NCBI RefSeq assembly: GCF_006539545.1
Contig: NZ_BJNF01000025.1
Coordinates: 1-64,000, forward strand
Length of the DNA: 64,000 nucleotides
Source of the DNA: Nitrobacter winogradskyi
Lineage (GTDB): Bacteria > Pseudomonadota > Alphaproteobacteria > Rhizobiales > Xanthobacteraceae
Reading direction: 5' to 3'
A model generated the notes under the pieces. It had not been told where the DNA came from. It saw nothing but the letters and a program-made list of their open reading frames with translations, and ran no database searches. The position numbers and the translations under genes were made by a program. Positions 9,340 to 18,941 of the stretch are shown here, piece by piece (position 1 is the stretch's first letter; each line of letters begins with the position of its first letter).

Positions 9340-10701
9340 TCAGCAGGTCCGGCCGGAGCCGCCCTCGCCTGACGCCTCCATCTCTGGCGACGACATGACT
9401 TTGCGGGAACGGCGCGTCGCTTGAGGCCATTCCGACGCCGAGCGTCCACTCCAGACCTTGCGTCGGGCGGCGGCTGATGGCGGAGATGGCTTGAAATCCA
9501 GAAGCTGACGCATTCGCGGCAGGCACACTCGTTTCGTGTCGAAATGCTCGATGACGAACTGCCGCGCGGCCTCCCTGATGGCGTAAAACCGGTCCGGCTC
9601 CTGAAGCGCTTCAACGACCCGCTCGGCCAGTTCATCGACAGCGAAAAAAGGAACCAGAAGACCGTTGTCTCCGGAGTTGATGACTTCACGCACCGGCGGC
9701 GTGTCCGATCCTATCACCAGACAGCCGGCGCTCATCGCCTCCAGCGCAGACCAGGACAGCACGAAGGGATACGTCAGATAGACATGCGCCGATGACACCT
9801 GAAGTGCGGCAAGAAAGGTGTTGTAGGGAACGCCGCCCAAGAAGTGAACGCGTGACATGTCCAGCCGGTCGCGCACCTCCTGCAGGAAGATTGACTTCCA
9901 GGTGCTGCCCGGCGGCGGCGGAATGCCATAGGACAATCCATCCCTGCCGATAATGACGATCTGCGCGTTGGGCCGTCGCCTCAATATTTCCGGGAGCGCG
10001 CGCATGAAGATGTGGTAGCCCCTAAGCGGTTCGAGATTGCGTACGACAAATGTCACAACTTCATCCGAACGGCTGACCTCGCGGCCATTCGGAAGCTTTA
10101 GACGCGCGTGCGTGTCGGGCCGCACGCGCGATGTGTCAACTCCTTCATGAATGACCTCGATCTTGCTTTGATAGTGCCTTGGAAAAGTCGACCGCTGCCA
10201 ATTTGTCGGCGAAATTCCGACATCACAATCAGCTAAAGCAAGCAACGTCGTCGCGTTCTTGAGCTGCAACCCGATATGGCCGTCGAGGCCCGAGATCGGA
10301 AATTCCGGATCGAAGCCGATGTCGCGGCCTTCGGCGCCGTAGAAAAATTCGCAATAGACCAATTGTCGCGCCTTGGGAAACATGGTGCGCAGCGGCAGTG
10401 TTTCACCCCATCCAGGATGGGCGAGGATGACATCCGGCGCGAATCCCGATGTCGCCAGCGTTGAAAGACTGTAGAGCACCTGCTCGGCGCGACGACATTC
10501 ACTGTCGAAGCGTCTGGCGAACGGGTGCGTCCCGGAAACATCAGTGTCAGGCAGAGCGTATTTAATCAACTTGACCGAAGGCATCGGATGCGCATGCGAC
10601 GCACCGATCGCGGCGAGTTCAAAGCCTGGCTCATTCGCCAATGCGACCGCGAGATGACGATACTGCGCCGGGAAATTATTATGAACGAATAAAATCTTCA
10701 T
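9340..10701 (-). CDS. Glycosyltransferase family 4
   Basis: About 453 residues. It starts MKILFVHNNFPAQYRHLA, a GT-B N-terminal Rossmann motif, and has a C-terminal donor-binding half with FVRNLEPLRGYHIFMRALP, IIGRDG and the EAMSAGCLVIGSDTPPVREV motif containing the donor-binding glutamate. ATG 10701 is chosen because the Rossmann strand begins there; an upstream ATG adds unrelated sequence. The C terminus (last ~45 residues) is Arg/Ser-rich and low in complexity. The first enzyme of the glycan region, it probably adds a sugar from a nucleotide donor on the cytoplasmic face. Confidence 0.88.
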   Translation of the reverse strand: MKILFVHNNFPAQYRHLAVALANEPGFELAAIGASHAHPMPSVKLIKYALPDTDVSGTHPFARRFDSECRRAEQVLYSLSTLATSGFAPDVILAHPGWGETLPLRTMFPKARQLVYCEFFYGAEGRDIGFDPEFPISGLDGHIGLQLKNATTLLALADCDVGISPTNWQRSTFPRHYQSKIEVIHEGVDTSRVRPDTHARLKLPNGREVSRSDEVVTFVVRNLEPLRGYHIFMRALPEILRRRPNAQIVIIGRDGLSYGIPPPPGSTWKSIFLQEVRDRLDMSRVHFLGGVPYNTFLAALQVSSAHVYLTYPFVLSWSALEAMSAGCLVIGSDTPPVREVINSGDNGLLVPFFAVDELAERVVEALQEPDRFYAIREAARQFVIEHFDTKRVCLPRMRQLLDFKPSPPSAAARRKVWSGRSASEWPQATRRSRKVMSSPEMEASGEGGSGRTC

Positions 10702-10976
10702 CGGCGTAACGACCTCTGATTGATCGCGCTGAAAGCACGCGTGTCTTAATTTAGTAAAAGCTTTCCTCGCCGATACATTCAAAGACAATCTCGTCTAAAT
10801 GTCCGCGCGTTGACAGGTTCCAAATAACTCGACGCTTGTTCATTCAGCTTTCGCTTCCGTCTGACATCTTCCTGCCCTAAAAGTCGTCGAATAGTCGATA
10901 CCAGGTGGACATGAATTCCGAAGTCGCCGACTTACTCATAGGTATGGCTAGGAATGGCTAGCGCGGGGCGTTCGCG

Positions 10977-11207
10977 ATGAGGCTCAAATTTACACAGCAT
11001 CCTTCCGATTATCTTCCGCAGATCCGGTACGCGGATTTAAGCGACATCGAGGATGCTCCGGATTCCGTCGACAGCATTGCGGATTCCATCACGCTGCTGA
11101 AAGACGAGAACGATCGATTGCGCAAGATGGCCGCCTCGCTGAGCGTGGAGGCTGAAGACATCCGACGATCTCTTTCGCCTGCGAAATCGACCATCCTGTT
11201 GGTCTGA
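10977..11207 (+). CDS. Small acidic protein with C-terminal coiled coil, unknown function
   Basis: A 76-residue frame: an acidic N-terminal half (YADLSDIEDAPDSVDSIADS) followed by a heptad-like helix (LLKDENDRLRKMAASLSVEA). No signal peptide or membrane segment. It sits between the GT4 and the first protein of the glycan run, with a short A/T-containing gap on each side. Amphipathic composition and lack of a better overlapping frame support a real gene, but no family was recognised. Confidence 0.45.
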   Translation: MRLKFTQHPSDYLPQIRYADLSDIEDAPDSVDSIADSITLLKDENDRLRKMAASLSVEAEDIRRSLSPAKSTILLV

Positions 11208-11483
11208 TCTTTACCGGAGCCATGTGTTGTTTCCGGAGCCATGTGTTTCGCCATGGCTGACATGAGAGCAGGCCGCATCGATGCCCACGAGAATATTTGA
11301 TGTCACCCGCCGCTTTTGTTTTCTTAAGTCGAGGCGGCAATAACAGGACCGGCAACTTGAGTATGGATTGTGTCGGGTTTTTGACTCTCCGTCCGCTGCT
11401 TCAGGATAGCGGATCGTTAAAGGCAGGCGACGGCGCGGGATAGACGACGCATGATGAATTGGCACGACTGAGGGAGGCGGCTG

Positions 11484-12377
11484 GTGGATCTGTTTCGGGG
11501 GATGAACGAGGCTGAGCAGCAGAAAGCGCTGAGTCTCGACCGTGGACTTTTCTTCATCAATTACAAGAGCGCCGAAGACTCCGTCTCGCCGCCGTGCGTG
11601 ATCGTCGCGCCGGCCCACGGGCATGAGCGCCGAATGGAGATCATCCTGCATCCGGATGCGACCGAGCCGACGTTGTACAAGCCCAACTCCGGGCTGGTGG
11701 TGCGGGTTAACACGCCCGCGACTTTGCAGGTTCAGGTCCAGCCAACGAGACCTGGCGGATCGCGCTCCGCCATCGTGCGCGTCGAACAGATCCAGGCTGG
11801 CCGAATTCCCGCCGCGATGGATTCAGCCAGCGGCATGGGGCCGCATGCCGCAACGGAAGGCCTGAAGGTGCTCGGTCACGTCGCAGGCCGCGGCGACATT
11901 GTCGTCGGTCCCAATGCGTGGATCGCGGGCCCGGACGCACCGTCTCGCGTGGAAGGCGTGGCGCTGGAATGGCCAGACAAGCCCTCGAGCGTCGATATCC
12001 GTTACGCGGTCCAGCTCGCCAACGGCCAGACCGGCAGCGGCCGGATGGTGCCGCTTGGCGCCTATGCCGGCACCCGCGGCCGCGCCCTGCCCCTGACCGG
12101 CGTGGTTCTCGAAATGAGCGGCACGGATGAACTGCGGTTCGTCGCCGAGGCAGGTTTTTTGAACGCACCGACCCTGCGCGCAGTCGGCAGGCGCGTGGTT
12201 TTATCGGGCCCGACCAACCGCGAGCCGCTGGTCGGCATTCGCATCGGCATCGAGCGTAACGCGACTGCGGAGGTAACTGCGACGCCTGCACCACCACCGT
12301 CGCGCAAGCCTGCCGGTGGCTCACCACGGGTGCGGGTCTTCCGTAGCCAGCAGCGCCAGATCGGCGCCGCCCGATAA
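11484..12377 (+). CDS. Unknown protein of the glycan gene run, mostly beta
   Basis: A 297-residue protein starting at a GTG with a strong GGGAGG site seven bases upstream. Three parts are visible: residues 1-60 (soluble, MNEAEQQKALSLDRGLFF), a beta-rich segment around 60-120 (TLYKPNSGLVVRVNTPATLQ), and a second beta-rich segment around 130-250 (VLGHVAGRGDIVVGPNAWIA). The tail is Pro/Arg-rich. No catalytic motif and no signal peptide were seen. The gene is 88 bp upstream of the TPR-GT2 gene on the same strand and is probably co-transcribed with it. A carbohydrate-related role is inferred from position only. Confidence 0.6.
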   Translation: MDLFRGMNEAEQQKALSLDRGLFFINYKSAEDSVSPPCVIVAPAHGHERRMEIILHPDATEPTLYKPNSGLVVRVNTPATLQVQVQPTRPGGSRSAIVRVEQIQAGRIPAAMDSASGMGPHAATEGLKVLGHVAGRGDIVVGPNAWIAGPDAPSRVEGVALEWPDKPSSVDIRYAVQLANGQTGSGRMVPLGAYAGTRGRALPLTGVVLEMSGTDELRFVAEAGFLNAPTLRAVGRRVVLSGPTNREPLVGIRIGIERNATAEVTATPAPPPSRKPAGGSPRVRVFRSQQRQIGAAR

Positions 12378-12464
12378 AAGTCCGTGACCGCTTTTCGGGT
12401 TACCACCTGAAGACAACGGCAGATTTGAAGCCCGGCCAGCCGTCACGGGTCAGGACGCCAGCAG

Positions 12465-14921
12465 ATGGTTTTCGGCCCCGTCACCGACAATCAGGAACGC
12501 GCTGAACGTTCCGCCCATGTCATGCTTGAGCGCATGGCGGCGCAAGCGCTGAACTCCAGGGACTATCTCGCGGCGTTTAAATATGCGGACCGGCATTGCC
12601 GGATCGATCCGTCATCGGCTGCCCATTGTTTTGTCCTCCGCGCGGAAGCGAACTGGAAGCTCGAACGCATGGAAGCGGCCATGGCTGATCTGGCCCAGGC
12701 GCTTCTCGTCGACCCATCCGATCTTGCCGCAAATCGCAGAATGCTCGCCTGGTCCGCCACCGGCGATCGACGGCGTAACGCGGCCATCAATCTGATCGGT
12801 CGCGACAACAGTCCTGCAGTCCTGCGCCTTGCCATTGAGGAACTCCGACGTGCGGGGCATCGGCATTGGGCCGCCTATTCGGTGTTTGACAATCACGTGA
12901 CGGGCTGGGTCGCATGGACCCTGGCGAACTCCGTCGAAGTGAGCGTTGGAGTTGAGAACAGCGCACTGATCAGCCGGCTCGAGCCCGATCCGTTTCACCC
13001 TTTGGCCAGCATCGACGTTCAGGCGGCAGCCTTCCTGGCTCGGCGACCGGCGTCGCGAGCGCCCCAGACGCTCACGCTGACATGCGACGGCGAGGTCTTC
13101 CGGGTCCGGCGGCTGGCTCCCAACCTATCGTCTCCACCTGCTTCGTCAAACCTGTCGCGCCGCTCAACCGCGCCACAGCCCGACACCTTGCCACCCACTG
13201 TTATCGTTCCGGTATACCGGGACGTGCCGGCAACGCTGGACTGCTTTGACAGTCTCATCAAGGCGCGCGCGTCGCATGCCGCCGGCAAACATTCCTTTCG
13301 CATCATGGCCATCAACGATGCCAGCCCTGAGCCTGAGCTGCGGCGCCATCTCAGCGAGCTTGCGGCCCGTGGCGCAATCGATCTCCTCGCGAATGAGACC
13401 AATCTCGGCTTCGTCGGCGCGATCAATCGTGCGCTGGAGAACGTGCCGGCGGGCGACGTCGTGCTGCTCAATTCGGACACCATCGTGCCGCCAGGCTTCG
13501 TTGAAAGACTGGCGGACGTGGCGCATTCCGCGCCGGATATCGGCACAGTCACTCCCCTGTCGAACAACGGCGACATGTTTTCGTTTCCCGTGCCGAACGG
13601 GCTCAATCCGATGCAGAGCTATGACGGTGTTCTCGAAATCGACGGGATCGCGAGTATCGCCAATGCCGGGAATGTCACTGACGTGCCCAGCGGCATCGGC
13701 TTCTGCCTCTATGTCACCCGCGACTGTCTTAAGGCCATTGGCGCGTTATCGGAGAATTTCGAACGAGGCTATCTGGAGGACGTCGATCTGTGCCTGCGCG
13801 CGCGCGACAAGGGTTTTCGTAACGTCTGCGCACCGTCGGTCTATGTCGGGCATCACGGCTCGAAATCATTCCAGCACGAGAAGCGACGTTTGGTGCTTCG
13901 CAATCTTGAAGTGCTGGACCAGCGATTTCCCGACTACCGGCGGGAATGCCGCGCGTTCGAGATCGCTGATCCGCTGCGGCCGGCGCGCGCGAGGCTCGAC
14001 CGGGCGCTGACTTGGCCTCGCCAGCCTTCGGTGCTGATTCTCGGCCATCGGCGGAAGTTCGCCGTTGCCGAGGAGCGGGCTCGCCAACTTCGCCAACGCG
14101 GCGAGCGTGCGATTCTCCTGTCGCGCGAGCGGGATGTCGTTCATGTCCGGGCCGCGGACGGGAGCAACCCCCAAGCCGTTCAGTTGAGCCTGGACACCGA
14201 GACCGGCGCCGCTGAAGCGGCGGACATCATCACACGGCTGCACCCCGAGCGCGTTGAGATTTTCGACCCGAGCCCATTACCTCGGTTGATCGATCTGATC
14301 CGGCAACTTGGTCTTCCGGTCCATCCGTGGCTCACGGCCGGGACTTTGAGCGAAGCGATCACTTCGCTTCCCGACGAGACCCCGCTTCTTGCTCCCGGCA
14401 GGATCGCCCAGGCCTTTGCAAAGGCCCACTGGCCCGAACGCAAAATCGTCCTTCAAAATTGGCCGATCCGTCCGCTGACCCTGAAGCCGGTCCATGGCGC
14501 GCGGCGATCGCTCGCCATCATACCATCCGCGCCATCGCCTGCATCCTTCCGCATGATGCGACGTCTGGCGGATGGCTTGCGGCGGCGCGCGCCATCCAGA
14601 TCGGTCATTGTTGCCGGCGTGACCTGTGACGATGACCGTCTGATGTCCTGTGCGAATGTTTTCGTGACCGGCAAGGTTGTGGCCGGCGAGATCGGCGATG
14701 TGCTGGCGCCGCATAACCCTGGCTGGCTGCTGACGGATTTCGACGAGCCGGCATTCGGCCATCCCCTGATCGAGGCTGCGAGAAGAGCCTCGATACCCGT
14801 CGCATACCGCGATTGGTCAGCCGGGTCGGCCAAACCGCGAAAGGCCGATCTTGCCATCCCGCCAGACACGGGCCAGGAAGATTTTGTCGATGCCGTTATC
14901 GCGTGGGCCGGACTGACCTGA
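12465..14921 (+). CDS. Multidomain glycosyltransferase: TPR + beta module + GT2
   Basis: An 818-residue protein. Residues 20-115 are TPR-like helices (RDYLAAFKYADRHCRIDPSS, LAQALLVDPSDLAANRRML). Residues 130-215 hold a beta module with the VTGWVAWTL signature shared with other proteins in this region. Residues 240-500 are a GT-A family 2 domain: TVIVPVYRDVPATLDCF, NETNLGFVGAINRAL, LLNSDTIVPPGFVE (the N-S-D metal motif) and GYLEDVDLCLRARDKG (the ED-x-D acceptor motif). The remaining ~300 residues are a Rossmann-like C-terminal region (LILGHRRKFAVAEERA) of uncertain role. It is followed after two bases by the next GT2 gene, so the two are probably translationally linked. Confidence 0.85.
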   Translation: MVFGPVTDNQERAERSAHVMLERMAAQALNSRDYLAAFKYADRHCRIDPSSAAHCFVLRAEANWKLERMEAAMADLAQALLVDPSDLAANRRMLAWSATGDRRRNAAINLIGRDNSPAVLRLAIEELRRAGHRHWAAYSVFDNHVTGWVAWTLANSVEVSVGVENSALISRLEPDPFHPLASIDVQAAAFLARRPASRAPQTLTLTCDGEVFRVRRLAPNLSSPPASSNLSRRSTAPQPDTLPPTVIVPVYRDVPATLDCFDSLIKARASHAAGKHSFRIMAINDASPEPELRRHLSELAARGAIDLLANETNLGFVGAINRALENVPAGDVVLLNSDTIVPPGFVERLADVAHSAPDIGTVTPLSNNGDMFSFPVPNGLNPMQSYDGVLEIDGIASIANAGNVTDVPSGIGFCLYVTRDCLKAIGALSENFERGYLEDVDLCLRARDKGFRNVCAPSVYVGHHGSKSFQHEKRRLVLRNLEVLDQRFPDYRRECRAFEIADPLRPARARLDRALTWPRQPSVLILGHRRKFAVAEERARQLRQRGERAILLSRERDVVHVRAADGSNPQAVQLSLDTETGAAEAADIITRLHPERVEIFDPSPLPRLIDLIRQLGLPVHPWLTAGTLSEAITSLPDETPLLAPGRIAQAFAKAHWPERKIVLQNWPIRPLTLKPVHGARRSLAIIPSAPSPASFRMMRRLADGLRRRAPSRSVIVAGVTCDDDRLMSCANVFVTGKVVAGEIGDVLAPHNPGWLLTDFDEPAFGHPLIEAARRASIPVAYRDWSAGSAKPRKADLAIPPDTGQEDFVDAVIAWAGLT

Positions 14922-14923
14922 AC

Positions 14924-17278
14924 ATGACGCGTGTCATCCGGTCCCGCAAGACAATGATCGCCCAGCCGAAGCTGGTGAGCCGGCTCGCGCTTGGCGACGA
15001 TGGCACCGTGTCCGGTTTCGCCTTCGATCCGGAGGCGCCGGAACAGCGCTTCACGATCGACATCCTGCTTGACGGCCTGGTCCTGAAGACCGTCCACGCC
15101 GATGCGTTCGCGCCGGAATGCGCTGAGCCGGGCCGAAGCAACACTTGCGGCTTTGCCGTGAGCGTTGACACCGATCTGCTCGATGCCGCGCGCCATCTTT
15201 CCGCGCGCCTCGCCAATCTCGAAACTCCCGTCGGCCAGTCCATAGACCTTGAGAATGACACAACGTCTCGCACCGATCTTCGCCCGACCTGCAAGCTGCG
15301 CTGGCTGGGCGGCCTGCACTTTCACGGGTGGATCGACAGCGAGGCCATCGTCACGCTGGAAGCGATCGTCGACGGGGAATCCGTCGCGCAGGTCCGCGCC
15401 ACGGCCTGGACCCACATCGGTGGCGATGCCGAGGGAGGGGTCTCCCGCAACGTCCGCGCCTTTGATTTCCACGTCCCGCAGCGTCTCGCCGACGGACGAG
15501 TCCATCGAATCCTGCTGCGGAAAGAGGACGGCGACCGGCTTCCGGCGGCAGCCACTTTCGTGGCGTTTCCCGACGGCCTCGCCGGAATGATGGATGTCAT
15601 CGGCGGCTATGCTGCCGAGCGGTTGCGCGGTGAGCTTTACGACAGGCTTATTCCGGCCTCGCTACCGCTGCATGACTATGCCGGCTGGCGCGAACGATTT
15701 CCGATGCCGGAGCCTCAGCCAAGTCCGCTTCGGCTGGCCGTGGTGATCGCTGGAAGCTCCGGTACCCAACAGACGCTCGCCAGCCTTGAGGCGCAAAGCC
15801 ACGAGAACTGGACCGCCGGCGCAATCGACGGCGAGCCGCTGTCGATCGACGCCGACGCCCTGCTGGAGTTTCTTGAACGCGCCGCATCCGATGCGGACCA
15901 CACCGTGGTGACGATGGCGGGCATGTCGCTCGAACGAACCGCTCTTGCGCGCATTGCGGCTGCGTTCGACTCACATCCTGATGCGCTGGCCATGTACGGC
16001 GACCTCGACTTTCTCGCTGACGACGGTCGCATCTGGCCGCTGGCTTTTCCCGCGTTCGATTACGAGCGACTGCTGGAACAGGGATATTGCGTCCATCTGT
16101 TCGCGGTCCGGCGTGAGGCATTGCTTGCGGCCATCGAGGCGGCACGACCGGACAGCCTCTACCGCCTTTTCAACAGCCTGCTGGATCAGATCGGCCCTCG
16201 GCGGGCAGACATCCTGCACCTGCCGGGCGCGTTGGCGACCATGCCGAAGCTCGATCGAACGACAGCCGGCGCGCTGCTGTCCGCGGCCAGCCAGTCGCAC
16301 CTGCTGGCGCGCGGAATCCATGCAAGCGTGACCCGGCAGACCGGCAATTTTTTTCCCGCGATTCGAATCAAGAGGCCGGTTTCGCGGCAGCGCGTGACGG
16401 TGATCATCCCGACGCGCGACCGCGTTTCGCTTCTGCAACGATGCCTGGAGACCATCACACCTGCCGTTGAACGCTGTCACGCCGATATCCTCGTTGTCGA
16501 CAACGACAGCGCGCATCCGCAGACGATCGACTTTCTTTCCGACCTGCCGCGACGCGGCATCCGGACCTTGCGAATCGAAGGGCCATTCAATTTCGCAAGG
16601 CTCAACAACCAGGCCGCCGCAACGCTCGACAGCGACACCCTGTGCCTGCTCAACAACGACATCGAAGCAAGCTCCGACGACTGGCTAGAAGAGATGCTGA
16701 CGCGTCTGGGCGAGCCGGACGTCGGCGCGGTCGGCGCGCTGCTGACCTGGCCCGGCGGCGTCGTGCAGCACGGCGGCGTGGTGTTGGGCATGAACTTTTC
16801 GGTCGCGCACGCCTTCACGGACCGACTCAGCGATGATCCGGGTTCTCTCGATCAACTCCTCGTGGCGCACGAATGCAGCGCGGTGACCGCGGCATGCCTT
16901 GCGACAAGGCGAAGCGACTATCTCGCCGTCGGCGGAATGGACGAGGCTCGATTCGCGGTGGCGCTCAATGATGTCGACTATTGCCTGCGCCTTCGCGAGG
17001 CCGGCAAGCGCATCGTCCTGACGCCGCACGCGAAACTGATCCACGCCGAGTCCGCCAGCCGGGGGCGCGACAACCGTGCCGACCGGCGAGGCCGGTTCGA
17101 ACACGAACTCAATCTGCTGCGCGCGCGCTGGGGCGAATTTCTGAATGACGATCCGGCTTACAATCCGCAATTGTCACGCGACGGTGTGCCCTATAGCGGC
17201 CTGGCGTGGCCCCCCGGACGACGAACTCCCCGATACAACCATCCGCCGGTCGCGCACGATTTGCCGTTGGGATTTTGA
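14924..17278 (+). CDS. Glycosyltransferase family 2 with N-terminal beta modules
   Basis: About 784 residues from ATG 14924, two bases after the preceding stop. Residues 15-105 (GTVSGFAFDPEAPEQRFTID) and 120-225 (GLHFHGWIDSEAIVTLEAIV) are two copies of a beta module also seen in neighbouring proteins. Residues 270-480 are a divergent GT-like segment (LRLAVVIAGSSGTQQ; MYGDLDFLADDG). Residues 490-750 are a full GT2 domain: RVTVIIPTRDRVSLLQRC, LLNNDIEASSDDWLEEM, GGVVQHGGVVLGM and ALNDVDYCLRLREAGKR. The layout suggests two GT-A folds in tandem, of which the second looks complete. The stop codon TGA is part of a dispersed repeat copy. Confidence 0.88.
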   Translation: MTRVIRSRKTMIAQPKLVSRLALGDDGTVSGFAFDPEAPEQRFTIDILLDGLVLKTVHADAFAPECAEPGRSNTCGFAVSVDTDLLDAARHLSARLANLETPVGQSIDLENDTTSRTDLRPTCKLRWLGGLHFHGWIDSEAIVTLEAIVDGESVAQVRATAWTHIGGDAEGGVSRNVRAFDFHVPQRLADGRVHRILLRKEDGDRLPAAATFVAFPDGLAGMMDVIGGYAAERLRGELYDRLIPASLPLHDYAGWRERFPMPEPQPSPLRLAVVIAGSSGTQQTLASLEAQSHENWTAGAIDGEPLSIDADALLEFLERAASDADHTVVTMAGMSLERTALARIAAAFDSHPDALAMYGDLDFLADDGRIWPLAFPAFDYERLLEQGYCVHLFAVRREALLAAIEAARPDSLYRLFNSLLDQIGPRRADILHLPGALATMPKLDRTTAGALLSAASQSHLLARGIHASVTRQTGNFFPAIRIKRPVSRQRVTVIIPTRDRVSLLQRCLETITPAVERCHADILVVDNDSAHPQTIDFLSDLPRRGIRTLRIEGPFNFARLNNQAAATLDSDTLCLLNNDIEASSDDWLEEMLTRLGEPDVGAVGALLTWPGGVVQHGGVVLGMNFSVAHAFTDRLSDDPGSLDQLLVAHECSAVTAACLATRRSDYLAVGGMDEARFAVALNDVDYCLRLREAGKRIVLTPHAKLIHAESASRGRDNRADRRGRFEHELNLLRARWGEFLNDDPAYNPQLSRDGVPYSGLAWPPGRRTPRYNHPPVAHDLPLGF

Positions 17279-17318
17279 CGCGTTTTCTTCACGCGAACCA
17301 GTATCCGCTTCGCCCCAA
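17275..17318 (+). repeat. Dispersed repeat copy 2 (partial)
   Basis: TTTTGACGCGTTTTCTTCAC followed by GCGAACCAGTATCCGCTTCG. The first bases supply the TGA stop codon of the GT2 gene at 17276-17278, so the repeat defines that gene's 3' end. The following CCCCAAAAGCTAAGAGCCG resembles the outer arm of other copies. Confidence 0.75.
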
Positions 17319-17344
17319 AAGCTAAGAGCCGCGTCGCGTCGGGA

Positions 17345-18283
17345 TCATGCCCGCATGGCCGGCACCGCCTGTTCGCCTTGCCGGGTGACGAGGCTGTCGA
17401 GCTCCGTCGACAGCGCGTCCTGCCAGATTGGTAGGGTCAATCCGAAACGCTCTCGGAGTTGCGACAGGTCGAGCCTGGAATTGCCGGGCCGTCTCGCCTT
17501 GGTCGGAAAATCCGCCGTCGCGATTGGCGTGACCGTCTCCACAGCAAGCCTCACACCGCGCGACTTCAATCCGCCGACAATGGCGGTGGCAAAGCCGTGC
17601 CAACTGGTTTCGCCCGCGCAGGCGAGATTGACCACGCCGCCGTGGCGCGCGAACAACGCGCTCAGGTCCGATGCGTTCGAGAGCACGATGCGAGACACGG
17701 CATCCGCGATCGTGTTTGCCGTGGTCGGGGCGCCTGTCTGATCAGCGACAATGCGCAACTCTTTTCGTTCGCCGGCCAGCCGCACGATCGTGCGCAGGAA
17801 ACTTGCCCCGCCCGCAGAATAGACCCAGGAGGTGCGCGCGATCAGATGCGGTCCGTCGGCCGCCTGGATGGCGAGATCACCGGCGAGCTTGCTCGCACCG
17901 TAGACCGAGAGCGGACCCGTTGGACTGGCCTCGCGCCACGGTCTGTCGCCAGAGCCATCGAAGACATAGTCGGTAGAAAAATGAATCAACGGCACGCGAT
18001 GCCGCGCCGACCATTCCGCAATCGCAGCGGGCGCTTTGGCGTTGACGAGGAGAGCGAGTTCGCGCTCGTCCTCCGCGCGATCCACCGCGGTATAGGCCGC
18101 GGGATTGATGATGAGATCGGGTTTAAATCGGTCGAGCGCCTCGGCGAGCGTTTCGGGCTTCGATAGGTCGAACGCGCTGCGCGACGGCGCGATGACCATG
18201 CCGCCTTCCTTCAGCAGCGGACGCAGCGCCCCGCCGACCTGACCGCTGCTACCCGTCAACAGTATCCGCATCAGACTTGCCAT
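17345..18283 (-). CDS. rfbD: dTDP-4-dehydrorhamnose reductase
   Basis: About 312 residues of an extended SDR. The NAD(P)-binding motif is LLTGSSGQVGGAL near the N terminus, followed by DLIINPAAYTAVDRAEDE, the catalytic Ser region FSTDYVFDG and YGASKLAGD with the active Tyr and Lys. It performs the last step of dTDP-L-rhamnose synthesis. Its ATG at 18283 overlaps the last base of the upstream rfbC stop (TGATG); a GTG at 18286 and an ATG at 18271 are alternatives. A two-gene minus-strand unit with rfbC, divergent from rfbA-rfbB. Confidence 0.93.
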   Translation of the reverse strand: MASLMRILLTGSSGQVGGALRPLLKEGGMVIAPSRSAFDLSKPETLAEALDRFKPDLIINPAAYTAVDRAEDERELALLVNAKAPAAIAEWSARHRVPLIHFSTDYVFDGSGDRPWREASPTGPLSVYGASKLAGDLAIQAADGPHLIARTSWVYSAGGASFLRTIVRLAGERKELRIVADQTGAPTTANTIADAVSRIVLSNASDLSALFARHGGVVNLACAGETSWHGFATAIVGGLKSRGVRLAVETVTPIATADFPTKARRPGNSRLDLSQLRERFGLTLPIWQDALSTELDSLVTRQGEQAVPAMRA

Positions 18284-18837
18284 CACACCTGCCCATAGAT
18301 TGGAAGGTTCTTTACATCCGCCAGCAGCGGCGCCTCCGCGTCCTTGGCGGACAAAGACGGCGCCTCCACACCCCAGTCGATGCCGATGGCAGGATCATTC
18401 CAGCGAATCGAAAGCTCGTCCTTCGGACTATAGAGATCGTCGCATTTGTAGAAGAAATCGGCCGTCTCGGACAGAACGATAAAGCCGTGCGCGAAGCCGC
18501 GGGGGACCCAGAGCTGCCGCCTGTTATCTTCGTTCAACTCCACAGCGACGTGACGGCCGAAATTCGGACTGCCGACGCGCACGTCGACCGCGACATCCAG
18601 AACCTTGCCGCGCAGCACCGTCACCAGTTTCCCCTGGGGAGATGGGTTTTGCAGGTGCAACCCGCGCAGCACGCCCCGCGCGGAGCGTGACAGGTTGTCC
18701 TGGACGAACGGCCGCGTGACGCCGTGCTCGACGTAACGGGGAAACTGATACGTCTCGAGAAAAAAGCCACGCTGGTCTCCGAACAGCCGGGGTTCGAAGA
18801 TGATGGCCTCAGGAACTTCGGTTCGAACAACATTCAT
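18283..18837 (-). CDS. rfbC: dTDP-4-dehydrorhamnose 3,5-epimerase
   Basis: A 184-residue cupin of normal length. Motifs include EPRLFGDQRGFFLETYQ, the active-site His in RGVLRGLHLQNPSPQGKLV, and VPRGFAHGFIVLSE. It makes dTDP-4-dehydro-L-rhamnose for RfbD. The start at 18837 is the first in-frame ATG and is followed by a typical VVRTEVPEAIIFEPR beginning. It shares a divergent A/T-rich promoter region (18838-18941) with rfbA. Confidence 0.96.
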   Translation of the reverse strand: MNVVRTEVPEAIIFEPRLFGDQRGFFLETYQFPRYVEHGVTRPFVQDNLSRSARGVLRGLHLQNPSPQGKLVTVLRGKVLDVAVDVRVGSPNFGRHVAVELNEDNRRQLWVPRGFAHGFIVLSETADFFYKCDDLYSPKDELSIRWNDPAIGIDWGVEAPSLSAKDAEAPLLADVKNLPIYGQV

Positions 18838-18941
18838 TTTCAGTTACTTTATATTTGTTAACTCACGATGCCTTCTCATTGATAACAAACTTGCGCGCTT
18901 AACACTATATGTTATGTTGTGCGAGATAAATGAGAGGGGCC
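18838..18941. promoter_or_regulatory. Divergent A/T-rich promoter region between rfbC and rfbA
   Basis: About 100 bp, markedly richer in A/T than the genes around it, containing TTTATATTTGTTAACTCACG and TTAACACTATATGTTATG. It separates rfbDC (minus) from rfbAB (plus), so promoters for both directions must lie here. A GAGAGGGG ribosome-binding site at the right edge selects the rfbA ATG at 18942 over the ATG at 18930. Confidence 0.6.
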
